Notes under the pieces: model-generated
The model's database searches: none
What the model saw: only the letters and a program-made list of their open reading frames with translations
What the model was told of the DNA's origin: nothing
Position numbers and translations under genes: made by a program
Source: Charina bottae
Lineage: Eukaryota > Chordata > Lepidosauria > Squamata > Charinaidae
Length of the DNA stretch: 64,000 nt
Reading direction: 5' to 3'
Assembly: GCA_023362775.1 (NCBI GenBank)
Contig: JALMGJ010000025.1
Span: 9,277,501-9,341,500 of the forward strand
In this document: piece after piece, positions 20,429 to 31,929 of the stretch
Position numbering within the stretch: the stretch's first letter is position 1
Layout of the letters: every line of letters begins with the position of its first letter

Positions 20429-23400
20429 ATGGACTTTAAATATCTAACATGGAATATTAATGGGGCGAATTCCCCCCAAAAGAAAAATAAAATTTTTCAT
20501 TTTTTGAAAAAAATGAGATTGGATATAATTTGCTTACAAGAGATTCATATTTGTAAAAAAAGACATTAAGTATTTGATTCAAAAACAACTAGGAGAAGAA
20601 TTTATTTCAGATGGATTAAAAAAAACTAAGGGGGTAGTATTGTATATACAACAAAAACTTAATCCAAAGTTAATATTGACTGATGACGAAGGAAGATATA
20701 TTGCAGTGGAAGTAAATATACAAGGGATTAAAACATTGATGGTTGGGATCTATGCCCCAAATTTTGATAAAGGACTATTTTATAAGAAATTAATGGACAA
20801 ACTTTTGGATTTATCATACGAGAACTGGTGTTTTATGGGGGGTTGGAATGGGGTGATTCTCCCAATGGAAGATAGACATTCACAAAAAATGTGAAACCTA
20901 CACAGGGAAAACTACCCCAAACTTTTTTTGACTTAAAAGATATGTTGGATTTACAAGATATTTGGAGACTTATAAATGGAAACTCTAAAGAATATACATA
21001 TTATTCAGAGAGATATAAATCATTTTCTAGAATAGATCTGTTTTTGATTTCTAAAACTTTAATGATGGATGTTAATAAGGTTGAAATACTACCTAAAACT
21101 CTATCAGATCACAACCCTGTTTTACTAACTATTAAAGGAAAAAGGAATGTATTTCGATGGAGGTTAAATGAGTCAATTTTCCGGAAAGAAGACGTTGTTG
21201 ATACATGTAAGAAAAGACTAAGAGAATACTTTCTACTGAATTCAAATAAGGACATTAGTACAGAAGTAGTTTGGGATGCAAGTAAAGCTTATATGAGGGG
21301 CTATTTCATTCAATATAATGCCCAAATGAGGAAAAAGAAATGAGAAAAAATTCAACTGATTTTGGATGAAATTAAAAATAAAGAGAAATGTCTGAGGAAC
21401 AAACAGATGGATAATACATTGATAACTCAAATTAAATTTCTACAAAAACAAATATCGATGATTTTGGTACAGGAAATAGAAACTCAAATGAAATTTACAA
21501 AACAGAAATATTTTGAATTTGCAAATAAACCAGGAAGATGGTTAGCCTATAAGTTAAGAAAACAAAGACCAAAAATATAATCTCTAATATACAACATAAA
21601 GGGAAAACTCTAGTAAACAATGTGGAGATACAAGAAGCATTTCATTCTTATTATACAGCATTGTACAAAAAACAGGATGTTCAAATAGATGAAATTGATG
21701 ATTATATGAGTAAGCAAAGATTAACTGCTTTAAATGACGAACAAAGAACATTACTTAATAATCCTATAACAAAAGAAGAAATGACAATGGCTTTTAAGAA
21801 AATTAAAAGTGGAAAAGCGCCAGGACCGGATGGACTATCGGCAGCCTACTACAAACACTTTGAAGATGAATTGAGCATTCCTCTTCAAAAAACTATAAAT
21901 TCAATTTTGGAAACAGGAATTATGCCAGAAACATGGAAAGAGGCTCATATTACTTTGATTCCGAAAGAACAACTAAATTTGAATTCAACAAAGAACTATA
22001 GACCAATATCATTATTGAATAACGATTACAAGATATTTACGACAGTTTTGGCGGAAAGATTGAAAAATACTCTTGGAAATTTTATTCATCAAGATCAAGC
22101 AGGTTTTCTACCCAAAAGACAAATTAGAGATAATATTAGAAATGTTTTGGAAGTATTAGAGTATTTAGAACAACATAATGAAAAGCAAGCCGCCTTGATA
22201 TTTATAGATGCGGAAAAAGCATTTGATAATTTAAATTGGCCTTTTATGTTTAAAGTATTGGAGATTATGAATTTTGGCGGGAATTTTATTAAGTGGATTA
22301 AATCAATCTATACACCTCAATTTGCAAAAATAATTGTTAATGGAGAATTTAGTAAACCTTGTGAAATACAAAAAGGTACAAGACAAGGCTGTCCTTTATC
22401 TCCACTCTTGTTCATACTGGTTTTAGAAGTTTTACTTAGAGATATTAGACAAGATGATGGTATTCATGGCATTAGAGTTAAAAAGGAAGTTTACAAATTA
22501 AGAGCCTTTGCTGACGACCTAGTTATTACCTTAGAGAATCCATTGGATGGAATTGAATTACTGATGCAGAAATTGAAGGACTATGGGTCGTTAGCAGGGT
22601 TCAAAGTCAACTTACAGAAAACAAAAGTTTTGACCAAGAATATGAACTATCATCAACAAGAAAAATTGAGAGAAATTACAGGATATTCCTTGGAGAAAAA
22701 AGTAAAATACTTGGGAGTTTATTTAACATCGAAGAATGTTAAATTATTTCAAAATAACTATGCCCCACTTTGGATTGATATTAAAAAAGATTTAGATCGT
22801 TGGGGAAAACTACAACTATCATTATTGGGGAGAATATCAGCGATTAAAATGAATATATTACCAAGAATTTTATATCTTTTTCAAACAATACCCATATTGA
22901 CATCAGAGGAACCATTTAAACAGTGGCAGAAAGACATTTCTAAGTTCATTTGGCAAGGGAAAAAACCAAGAATAAAATATAAAGTCTTGCAAGATTCAAA
23001 AGAGAGAGGTGGTCTAGGACTCCCGAATTTGAAATTATATCATGCAGCTTGTGGTTTGGTATGGCTTAAGGAATGGATTGTTCTGAGAAATGAAAAATTA
23101 TTAAATCTGGAAGGACATGAATTGAGATTCGGATGGCATGGATATTTGTGGTATGATAAGGCTAAAATTAATGTGGATTTTAAAAATCATTATATTAGAA
23201 GATCTTTGTTGAGAATTTGGAATAAATATAAACCAATTTTATGTTACAAGAGATCTTTATGGATTTCTACACAAGAAGCTTTCTATAGAACAGAAGTAAG
23301 AAATAAAGATAAATGGTTGACATATAAGGATCTTATAAAAAAAGAACAAGGACATTATGTGATAAAATCAAAAGAAGGATATACTTTTCAATGGCTTTCC

Positions 23401-24169
23401 TATATACAACTTATAGAGAAATTTAAATTAGACAAAAAAAATTTGGAATTTGAACAAACTAAATCAGAATTTGAAATACAACTATGTGAAAATGATGAAC
23501 ATTTAATTGCTAAAATGTATAAATTATTGTTAAAAGGAGAAATGGTGGAGGAACAAGTTAAAGACTGTATGATTCAATGGGTGAAAAATATCGACCACTA
23601 TATACAACTTCAACAATGGGAAGACATGTGGACTAAAGGATTAAAATTTACCTTATGTTACAACTTAAAAGAAAACTTTTACAACATGATGTATCGATGG
23701 TACATGACCCCACAAAAACTTTCAAAAATGTATGGGAACATTTCCAACCTATGCTGGAAATGTACAAAACAAGAAGGGTCTTTTTACCATATGTGGTGGA
23801 CATGTAAAATTGCAAAGGAATTTTGGACTGAGATACATTCATTGATGCAAAATATACTACAGATACGAATACCATTTAAACCAGAATTTTTTTTACTTGG
23901 AATTTGGGATGTACAAATAGAAAAACATTTTTTTAGAATAATACATGATTACAGCAGCAAGACTTTTATATGCACAAAACTGGAAAAATCAAAGTGTACC
24001 AAAAATACAGGATTGGATGTTGAAATTATTAGAGATGGCAGAAAATGACAAACTGACTTTCCTATTAAAAGACAATTCAAATCATTACTTTCTTAAAGAG
24101 TGGAAACCTTTGATGGACTATTTGCAAAAAGCAGGAGGAGTAAAGCTTGCTTGGGGTTTTGATGATTAG
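20429..24169 (+). pseudogene. L1 ORF2 (endonuclease-reverse transcriptase), frameshifted
   Basis: Starts MDFKYLTWNINGANSPQ, the AP-endonuclease N-terminus, with DIICLQEIHI, a WNGVI..MEDRHS block (about 20,840), SRIDLFLIS and LSDHNPVLL (about 21,100). The reverse transcriptase occupies the longest intact frame (21,622-24,048): KSGKAPGPDGLSAAYY, NYRPISLLN, AGFLPKRQ, FIDAEKAFD, QGCPLSPLLF and the catalytic FADD (about 22,510). A C-terminal Cys/His segment (LCWKCTKQEGSFYHMWWTC) precedes the end. Frames change near 20,560 (A-run; stop at 20,567), 20,880, 21,560 and 23,945, and a TGA lies at 21,341. The endonuclease acidic residue usually before WNG is Gly here. The protein would nick target DNA and copy L1 RNA; it is dead. 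Confidence 0.93.
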
Positions 24170-24177
24170 ATTATATA
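24170..24177. repeat. L1 3' UTR start and left TA target site of Tc1
   Basis: Only eight bases of L1 3' UTR separate the ORF2 stop from the Tc1. The TA dinucleotide at 24,176-24,177 is repeated at 25,754-25,755, as expected for Tc1 insertion. Confidence 0.8.
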
Positions 24178-25753
24178 CACTGCTCAAAAAAATAAAGGGA
24201 ACACTGAAACAACACAATGTAAGTCCAAGTCAATCACACTTCTGTGAAATCAAACTGTCCACTTAGGTAGCAACACTGATTGACAATCAATTTCACATGC
24301 TGTTGTGCACATGGAATAGACAAGAGGTGGAAAGCATAGGCAGTTAGCAAGACAGCCCCAATAAAGGAGTGGATCTGCAGGTGGTGACCACAGACCACTT
24401 CTCAGTTCCTATGCTTTCTGGCTGATGGTTTGGTCACTTTTGAATGCTGGCGGTGTTTCCACTCTAGTGGTAGCATGAGACGGAGTCTACAACCCACACA
24501 AGTGGCTCAGGTAGTGCAGCTCATCCAGGATGGCACATCAATGCGAGCTGTGGCAAGAAGGTTTGCTGTGTATGTCAGCGTAGTGTCCAGAGCATGGAGG
24601 CGCTACCAGGAGACAGGTCAGTACATCAGGAGACGTGGAGGAGGCCGTAGGAGGGCAACAACCCAGCAGCAGGACCGCTACCTCCGCCTTTGTGCAAGGA
24701 GGGACAGGAGGAGCACTGCCAGAGCCCTGCAAAATGACCTCCAGTGGGCCACAAATGTGCGTGTGGCTGCTCAAACAGTCAGAAACAGACTCCATGAGGG
24801 TGGTATGAGGGCCCGACGTCCACAGGTGGGGGTTGTGCTTACAGCCCAACACCGTGCAGGACGTTTGGCATTTGCCAGAGAACACAAGATTGGCAACTTC
24901 GCCACTGGCGCCCTGTGCTCTTCACAGATGAAAGCAGGTTCACACTGAGCACATGTGACAGACATGACAGGGTCTGGAGACGCCGTGAACGTTCTGCTGC
25001 CTGCAACATCCTCCAGCATGACCGGTTTGGCAGTGGGTCAGTAATGGTGTGGGGTGGCATTTCTTTAGGGGGCCGCACAGCCCTCCATGTGCTCGCCAGA
25101 GGTAGCCTGACTGCCATTAGGTACCGAGATGAGATCCTCAGACCCCTTGTGAGACCATATGCTGGTGGGGTTGGCCCTGGGTTCCTCCTAATGCAAGACA
25201 ATGCTAGACCTCATGTGGCTGGAGTGTGCCAGCAGTTCCTGCAAGACGAAGGCATTGATGCTATGGACTGGCCCGCCCGTTCCCCAGACCTGAATCCAAT
25301 TGAGCACATCTGGGACATCATGTCTTGCTCCATCCACCAACGCCACGTTGCACCACAGACTGTCCAGGAGTTGGGGGATGCTTTTGTCCAGGTGTGGGAG
25401 GAGATCCCTCAGGAGACCATCCGCCACCTCATCAGGAGCATGCCCAGGCGTTGTAGGGAGGTCATACAGGCACGTGGAGGCCACACACACTACTGAGCCT
25501 CATTTTGACTTGTTTTAAGGACATTACATCAACGTTGGATCAGCCTGTAGTGTTCTTTTCCACTTTAATTTTTGAGTGTAACTCCACATCCAGACCTCCA
25601 GGGGTTGCTTACATTTGATTTCCATTGCTTTTTGTGTGATTTTGTTGTCAGCACATTCAACTATGTAATGAACAAAGTAATTAATACGAATATTTCATTC
25701 ATTCAGATCTAGGATGTCTTATTTCAGTGTTCCCTTTATTTTTTTGAGCAGCT
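24178..25753 (+). mobile_element. Complete Tc1-type DNA transposon nested in the L1
   Basis: A 1,576-bp element with terminal inverted repeats of about 30 bp (CTGCTCAAAAAAATAAAGGG and onward on both ends), bounded by TA. The last bases of the right end (GCAGCT rather than GCAGTG) differ from the left, a small terminal lesion. One transposase gene lies between. The body is markedly more GC-rich than the L1 host. I recall this end and transposase type as the Tc1 group widespread in teleost fish and also reported in lampreys, which suggests horizontal spread; that link is from memory and needs a search. Confidence 0.95.
24475..25496 (+). pseudogene. Tc1 transposase, one frameshift
   Basis: Starts [20 protein letters not shown]. 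The N-terminal half is a paired-type DNA-binding region with two helix-turn-helix segments ([22 protein letters not shown] about residues 23-44; [16 protein letters not shown] about 96-111). The catalytic half has all three acidic residues of a DD34E triad: D in LFTDESRF, D in LMQDNARPH and E in DLNPIEHIWD, with 34 residues between the last two. A single extra T in GATTGG at 24,890-24,891 puts the halves in different frames (1 and 3); no other stop interrupts either. The length of about 340 residues is normal for Tc1. The enzyme cuts at the inverted repeats and inserts at TA. Broken as read. Confidence 0.93.
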
Positions 25754-25755
25754 TA

Positions 25756-26022
25756 TAAATAGCATATAATAGACAAGAAAAATATATGTATGTTATATGA
25801 ATAGCCAGCATGTAAGAACAAATAATCTATTTTATTCTTATGACCATAGATGGATCGGAGGTTATCTAATTTCTATGTTTGTCTTTTTCTTTTTCTTTTT
25901 TTCTTCTTTTTCTTTACTGCACTTTTCTTTTCTTTTCTTTTCTTTTTAATTTGTATTTCTATTTCTGTTTCATTTTCAACTTTTAACTTTGTATATTTAA
26001 AAATCTAATAAAACTTCAAAAA
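25756..26022 (+). other. L1 3' UTR remainder with polyadenylation signal
   Basis: Resumes the L1 after the Tc1: AT-rich sequence, a T/C-rich block (25,880-25,950), AATAAA at about 26,007, then an A-run into the target duplication. No coding capacity. Confidence 0.8.
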
Positions 26023-26032
26023 AAATGAAAAT

Positions 26033-27667
26033 ACCAGTCACCAAATTAAGAGATTGGAAAGTTTGGGAAAATAAAGCCATAGCTTTACTGATGGAGTGGC
26101 TGAGGGAAGAGGCATACTGCAGGTCTGCATTTGTACCTGGCTATTCAGATAATGTAATCTAATTATTCTAAAAAGCTGGCTGTCATAACATCCATGGAGC
26201 TGCCTTGGTAATCCAGGCCACCTTCCTTCATGTGTTCATCTCCAGCACCACAGTGAGGCACCTCTTATCACCAGCCCCTGGGGCATTTAGATCATGGCAT
26301 CCTGATTTGAGGATATATATTTGTGGCTGTAACTACTCTCTCCTTTGCAACTGTACAGCCAGCCAATCTTATTGGAGATCAAGATTAGTTTATTAATCCC
26401 CTATAATCCTACTGTGTTCCACTGTTTATCCATGACAACCTCATTACAGCAAATTGATACAGAAGATCCTTCTCCTGTAACATTATCACTAAAGCAGACC
26501 TGGAAAGACAGTCTGAAGTGGATGTAAAAGTCAATCAGCTTTAGAAAGAAAGCCTTACACAACAACACAACCTGTTGAAGTAAGGCTCAGAGGGGATACC
26601 AAATACTATTGGGGAAAAAGAGAGAAAAGAGAAGGGAGGAAGATTCTTCAACTTATAATATACATGTTTGCTTAAGACAATCACCCATGGGTGATTGTCT
26701 TAAGCAAACACATGTGTTATTAAGTGTATCACTTATGGGTACATTATTACATACTATTAGAATTGCCTAATGGGCAAACAAGCATCCCTGTTCTTGAGTA
26801 GATTTAGGGGCATACTCATTCCATTTTAGCAGGAAACAAGGCATTCTGTTCCTCTGGTAGAGTTGTTAATAATTTATATATTCATATAGGCATAGAAACA
26901 TAGACAAAAATAGACAAATTTCTCCCAAAGCTCTGAGTTGAAAGAAGGGAGGGATATATTTCATAGAAATTACCCATCATTACAAAAGAGGAAGTTACAT
27001 GTTTTTTTAGCCCTAAAATAAATACTCCCTTTGCACAAAATTCCCTGAACCTACTAATCTGAAACTTGACATGCTTGATCCTCCCACAATGGGCAACTTT
27101 GCTGGAGAATTATTTCTAGAAATAAAACAGTTTTCAGCAACACCATCTGAAAAGAAGTCAGAATTCAAAGGCACTTAGAATTTGAAACAATTGACTGTTA
27201 AACATATGTTAGCTGTTGATTGTGAGTGATTCTTAACAGAAAATTAGGATTTCTGAATCAAGTTACAGATTTGGAATCCAAGTCAAATTGAAGGCATCTG
27301 AATCCATCTGAAGTAAACTGGTATGTTATCTGGATTGCTGTTTCAGGGTTTAAGTCAAATCTTGTGATTGTTATGCTTCCCAGAAAACAGCTAGCACTAA
27401 ACCATCACAACATGTTATGAATCACTTCCAGTCCTAACCTAAATAATTTCAGAGTGCAGTCAGCTGGCTTTGCAATAAGAAATGGTCATGTAAGCAAAAT
27501 ATTTAGTAATGCAATGCTTTGAACAACCCCAGAATTTGGGTATATATAAAAAAAGAACCCTGATTCAAAATACAATTCAGATTATATTGCATCCCCACAA
27601 CCACCTCATAAGTGCAGCAGTAACATGACAACTCTGACTAATTATCCAAATTCTCTCCTGTTAATCC
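26033..27667. other. Unique sequence
   Basis: AT-rich; apart from the palindrome at 26,665 I recognise nothing. Confidence 0.5.
26665..26710. repeat. 46-bp perfect palindrome
   Basis: Two 23-bp halves (TGTTTGCTTAAGACAATC onward) are exact inverted copies with no spacer, centred on CCCATGGG at 26,687/26,688. No target duplication or related copy was seen nearby, so it is not obviously part of a transposon. Confidence 0.95.
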
Positions 27668-27679
27668 ACAAACTCTGTT

Positions 27680-28022
27680 AAAAGGTAAAGTAAAGGTTCC
27701 CCCCGCACATTTGTTCAGTCGTGTCCGACTCTAGGGGCTGGTGCTCATCTCCGTTTCTTAGCTGAAGAGCCAGCGTTGTCCGAAGACACTTCCGCGGTCA
27801 TGTGGCTGGAATGACGCATGCGGAACGCTATTACCATCCCACCGAAGTGGTACCTATTAATCTACTTGCATTTGCATGCTTTCGAATTGCTAGGTTGGCA
27901 AGAGCTGGGGCGAGTGCGGGAGCTCACTCCGTCACGCGGGACTAGGGATTTGAACCTCTGAAATTGCAATCTTCCAATCAACAAGCCTGGCGTCTTACCC
28001 ACTAAGCCACCATGCCCCTACA
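27680..28022 (-). mobile_element. Sauria-type SINE, antisense
   Basis: Same family as 15,958: on the minus strand GGGGCATGGTGGC.., tRNA-like boxes, body words GCCACATGACC and GGAGATGAGCACC, and the terminus GTCGGACACGACTG, ACAAATGTGCGGGG and CTTTACTTTACC. Exact 12-bp target duplication ACAAACTCTGTT (27,668-27,679 and 28,023-28,034). Confidence 0.9.
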
Positions 28023-28478
28023 ACAAACTCTGTTGCTTTTCTTCAATCCACCAGCTTCTTCCCTTGTCACCCTTGGCCATGATCCTTGTTTTGGGGGCTG
28101 TTTTAATACTACTGGTAATTAAATGGAGGAAGTCAAGGAGGTTTTTATCCCCTTTGCTAGTTTTGTGTTTGGGGAAATGATATGTTCTCAGCCTTGGGAA
28201 AATCATAACTAGAAAATAATCTTCTCATCTTGTTTATGAGTTATGTATTATTGGGTAAGGCTAGTTTGTTTTTGACTGTTGTGACTAGCTGAGATAAGAG
28301 AACAGAGAGCATTTGGGGAAACTGAAACTTATTGCCTTTGAAACAACCTGATCAGTAACCCCCAGATCTATTTGCCTGACTAGCAATCAATTTATCAATG
28401 ATAAGGAAGGGATGCCAAACCTATATGCTTTGCAAGCCTGAAACCAGAGGACAGGAATGAATGAAGATACAGTACTTT

Positions 28479-28650
28479 TTGTTCAGTCGTTAAGTCTTGT
28501 CCGACTCTTTGTGACCCCATGGACCATAGCACGCCAGGCCTTCCTGTCCTCCGCTGTCACCCTGAGTTTACTCAGATTTATGTTCATTACATCGGTGATG
28601 CTATCTAACCATCTTATCCTCTGCCATCCCCTTCTCCTTTTGCCTTCAGG
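28479..28650 (-). pseudogene. BovB/RTE LINE 3' end, antisense
   Basis: On the minus strand it encodes the BovB C-terminus: GKRRRGWQRIRWLDSITD, LSKLRVTAEDRKAWRAMVHG and SRTRLND, almost residue for residue the same as the fragment at 16,333. The nucleotide terminus continues past the stop as in BovB. It is truncated to about 170 bp. Confidence 0.85.
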
Positions 28651-29900
28651 TATACTGAAATCTAAAGGCAAGAAGCAGCACAGTCACTTCATGGACATTT
28701 CGACAATTTTGTAGGAATCTTGATAATCTCTGGAACACTATTTGGGTATGACAGGTAGATTAAGCATTATTGGCAGATATTAAAGGTCTGATCTCACATA
28801 TGCTCATTATATAAAAATCTTGTCCAAGTGTAACATCACAATGATGTTGGCATCAGAAGTAAATCAGGCCTCTGATTTATGTAAATACTGAGATGGCAAT
28901 AACAGCCAAAACTGCAATATAAAAAAATGATTTGACACTAAAGACAGTAGGCAGTAGGAAAGAGTCAGGACCAGATATAACATTATACACAAACAATACT
29001 AACTGTTCTCTGATGTCAATGTGAATGCTTTGTTAGTGAAGTACTATGTATGGTATATGATATTGCATTAAATTGTAATTATTAATTTGAAACTGTCCAG
29101 CTCCACTACAAAAGAGGCCACTATAGATAGCACAATTAAAAAAAAGTACTGTGCTAAACTTATAATAATAACGCAGCAATGCTCATAAGACCACTTTTCT
29201 TGTTGTTTCATTTTATAGTATAATCTTCCATAGAACTGAGAGGACCTAAAGAGACAATTTTCAAACTGCAGAAGTAGAGTTGAAACAAAATTCTCACTTG
29301 TTTGTGTATAAATTAGTTTTGAGTAATTACAAGTAAATTAGAGTCTTCCAGTCTGTAATAATGATGCTCATCTATTTTAGACTAGGCTATTTCAACCTTG
29401 CCTTCTTCACACCTGTCTTTTGAGAAACCCATTCCATTTCTTCAGTTGTACAATCATATGATATTTAGAAAGTTAAGGAATAACTACGGTATCTTATTTA
29501 TAATATCAGCAGATTTAGGGTTTTCTGAATCATGTAAAATTCAAACACATCTGCTTTGTTTTAAAATGTGTTATTTTCCAAAATATAGGCATGATATGAA
29601 AATGATAGGAATTAGCTATATAATTATGAAGTATTATAAAATACTTCTTATAGAAATGTTGATAATCTGCTTCTAATGTTTCCTTCTTAATGGTTGTTAA
29701 ACGCAACCTATATTCCATATAGCACAGAAAAAAGATGAATTGGATCGTTAAACTACATCCATTATACTTACTCAACTTAATTATCTTTTAAATCTCTGGT
29801 CTGTACTCAAATTTTAATCGTTCTTTGTAATACTTCTACCACATGTTTTCAATCTTTTTTTGGGGGGGGCTCCCTTTCTCTGAGTTGAACTATTTTTACT
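28651..29900. other. No recognisable feature
   Basis: AT-rich unique-looking sequence without repeat ends or coding similarity. Confidence 0.5.
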
Positions 29901-29919
29901 TTTTGTTATCTCATTTTTA

Positions 29920-30440
29920 AAATGGGATGGGCCAACTCTTCGCCTTAGCTAGGCTGAATGCTTTGCCCTCAGCAGTTCTTTTTGTACGTTTTAACGGTAC
30001 CCCTATGCACCTTCAGTTATGTCCATGTGGTGATGGCTCAATAGAAACTCTAAGCCATGTGTTTTTATACTGTTCCCTATATAAGGACTCCAGACAGACC
30101 CTTATATATCTGATTTTTGAAGAAATGTCCATGTAGGGAGTGTGATTTTTATTTAAAGTTACTTCTTTTGGACAAGGACTCAAAAATATCTTCCCAAGTT
30201 GCCCATTTTTGTGCTACCATCTGTACAATACGCCGCACCGTTACTTACTGTAGGTTTAGAATTTCTTATAATAATATTTTATTTTATTTATTTTAGTATT
30301 TTTATTTTTAATTATTTTTAGACCCTATCATACTTACTGTTTATATATATGTATATGTAATACTGCTATTATTAGCATTTTGATTGTATCTGGCACTAGG
30401 GCTGTAATAAACATGATGATCATGATGTTGATGATGATGT
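29920..30440 (+). pseudogene. LINE 3' end with Cys/His motif (R4/Vingi-like?)
   Basis: The frame ending at 30,136 reads LARLNALPSAVLFVRF, then LCPCGDGSIETLSHVFLYCSL and a stop. The C-x-C...H-x4-C arrangement with 'sHvl..C' is the C-terminal Cys/His region of several LINE reverse transcriptases. About 290 bp of 3' UTR follow, ending in ATGATG/GATGTT repeats (30,408-30,447), as LINEs with short-repeat tails do. It resembles the reptile R4/Vingi type as I remember it, but the clade is unproven. 5'-truncated. Confidence 0.6.
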
Positions 30441-31096
30441 TGATTCTGAACATAGCATTCAAGGACATGCAGTTATCATTGATTTATATTATGGCAGTAT
30501 ATTAATTTCCATATTGTTCCCCCTCACCTACACTTATTACTTTTTGACTATGCTCATGTTCCCAAGAGATATCTTCATTGACCAATGCACTGTGACACTT
30601 AAACTTCACTGAAAGAACCAACATCTAACATTTTCTGTTTTTATAAGATTAAAAAGAGGTAGATTCTATCTGGCAACAGTTCAGAACAAAGTACTCCCTT
30701 CATGACACTACAACTTTGAATCTGAAACCCATGTCTTCACTGTTTAATTATTTTATAAAACAACCAAATTCATTTTGAGAGTCATCAGACATCTTTTAGA
30801 TCTGTAATTTTTCAGAGCATCAGCCTTCAGCTGAGATTCAAGTCTCACAGTGTCACACCAATGCTTTACCTGAGAGAGGGAAAGATTTTACCCCGTTCCT
30901 GACTCATTTAGCCATAAATGGATAAAGTGGGTTTAGGTATATTGTTTTAGAACTTCAGATCCCCTGACTCTAAGTAGGAATCAGTGTGGAGAAACATTGT
31001 AACCTCTAGGGATAATACGTTCTCTTCTCTGTGTTTTTTACATTATTATTGCTATTAGAAGGTATTGCAGTGAGAGTACAACTATGTAATTTTATG

Positions 31097-31352
31097 TGGG
31101 AATGACAGTGGGAGATAGGGCAACAAGATCCAACCAAGGGGACAGTCAGATAAAAGGCAGCTTAGCCCGCAGCAGGAATGTGGGTGGGCAAGAGGCTCAG
31201 AAGAGACCCTCCCTAGTTTTTGGACTGTAAAGGGGATGGGGGGGAGAGAAGTACTTTCAGACTTGCAAGACTCTGTTAATGTAATCTTACAATAAAGTAG
31301 AATTAGCTCATCTGGTTGTGTTTCCTGCCTGGTCTACCTTGTAAGGCTGACG
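31097..31352 (+). mobile_element. Possible solo LTR
   Basis: Begins TGTGGGAATGACAG, has a TATA-like GATAAAAGG (31,151), a G-rich middle, AATAAAG (31,291) and a terminal block GCCTGGTCTACCTTGTAAGG resembling an R-U5 end. The final CA and a target duplication are not clear, so it may be another kind of repeat. No internal retroelement genes flank it. Confidence 0.3.
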
Positions 31353-31929
31353 AACTACTACTAGATATATTGCAACAGTGTGTGAATTGGGGCAGTGCAC
31401 ATGGGTGTACACAGACATCTGTTACTTTTGTCAGAATGATGAGAGCAGAATCCCAGCATTGCCTTGCAAACTCCACCCTTTTCACACATGCATGCAACAT
31501 CATATTGCACACACAAAATGGCAGGATTTGTGTCACTTGCTCACCTCTCCCCAGTGCGCTTCACTTTGCTTCCTGGAGGCAGCTGAGAGCAGCCGCATGA
31601 GCCCAGGAAAGATTTGTAGCTGCTTTATTGATTTAAAGGTGGATACTTTGTATGTACTCCACTGTCTTGTGAAGCTCTTGTTCTGAGGGATTTGCACAGC
31701 CCTAGAGTGAACAGTGCCTTTCCTCTCTTATGACTAACACAGCCTAACAAATACAATTACTAGTAAAATTGTTCTTACTGCTAAAGAATAATAGAAGCAA
31801 AAAATATCAGTACTAATAAATGGGAAGAGCAAGCCTTAATAATAAGAATAATTTATTAAACTTGTATGCCACCCAACTCTCAAGAACTTTGCTGGCCAGC
31901 ATATTCTTATAACTGTCTACCGGTCGCTG

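Larger units (their letters stand above)
18138..26022 (+). mobile_element. Full-length L1 LINE, interrupted by Tc1
   Basis: A complete but inactivated L1: 5' UTR, ORF1, ORF2, 3' UTR and A-rich tail, bounded by a 10-bp duplication AAATGAAAAT (18,128-18,137 and 26,023-26,032). It begins GGGAGATCGCTTCCGGG, a G-rich start as in mammalian L1s. A Tc1 transposon (24,178-25,753) sits in the 3' UTR; without it the L1 is about 6.3 kb, typical for the family. ORF1 has two in-frame stops and ORF2 several frameshifts, so it cannot move now. The clear target duplication and long readable frames suggest a moderately recent insertion. Confidence 0.92.

Noticed and set aside
24538..25490. Minus-strand open frames across the Tc1
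   Set aside because: Shadows of the plus-strand transposase, which has the catalytic triad.
26665..26710. Transcription terminator
   Set aside because: Intrinsic bacterial-type terminators do not apply to this genome, and no U-tract follows.
31097..31700. Complete LTR retrotransposon
   Set aside because: No gag or pol coding similarity follows the LTR-like block; at most a solo LTR.
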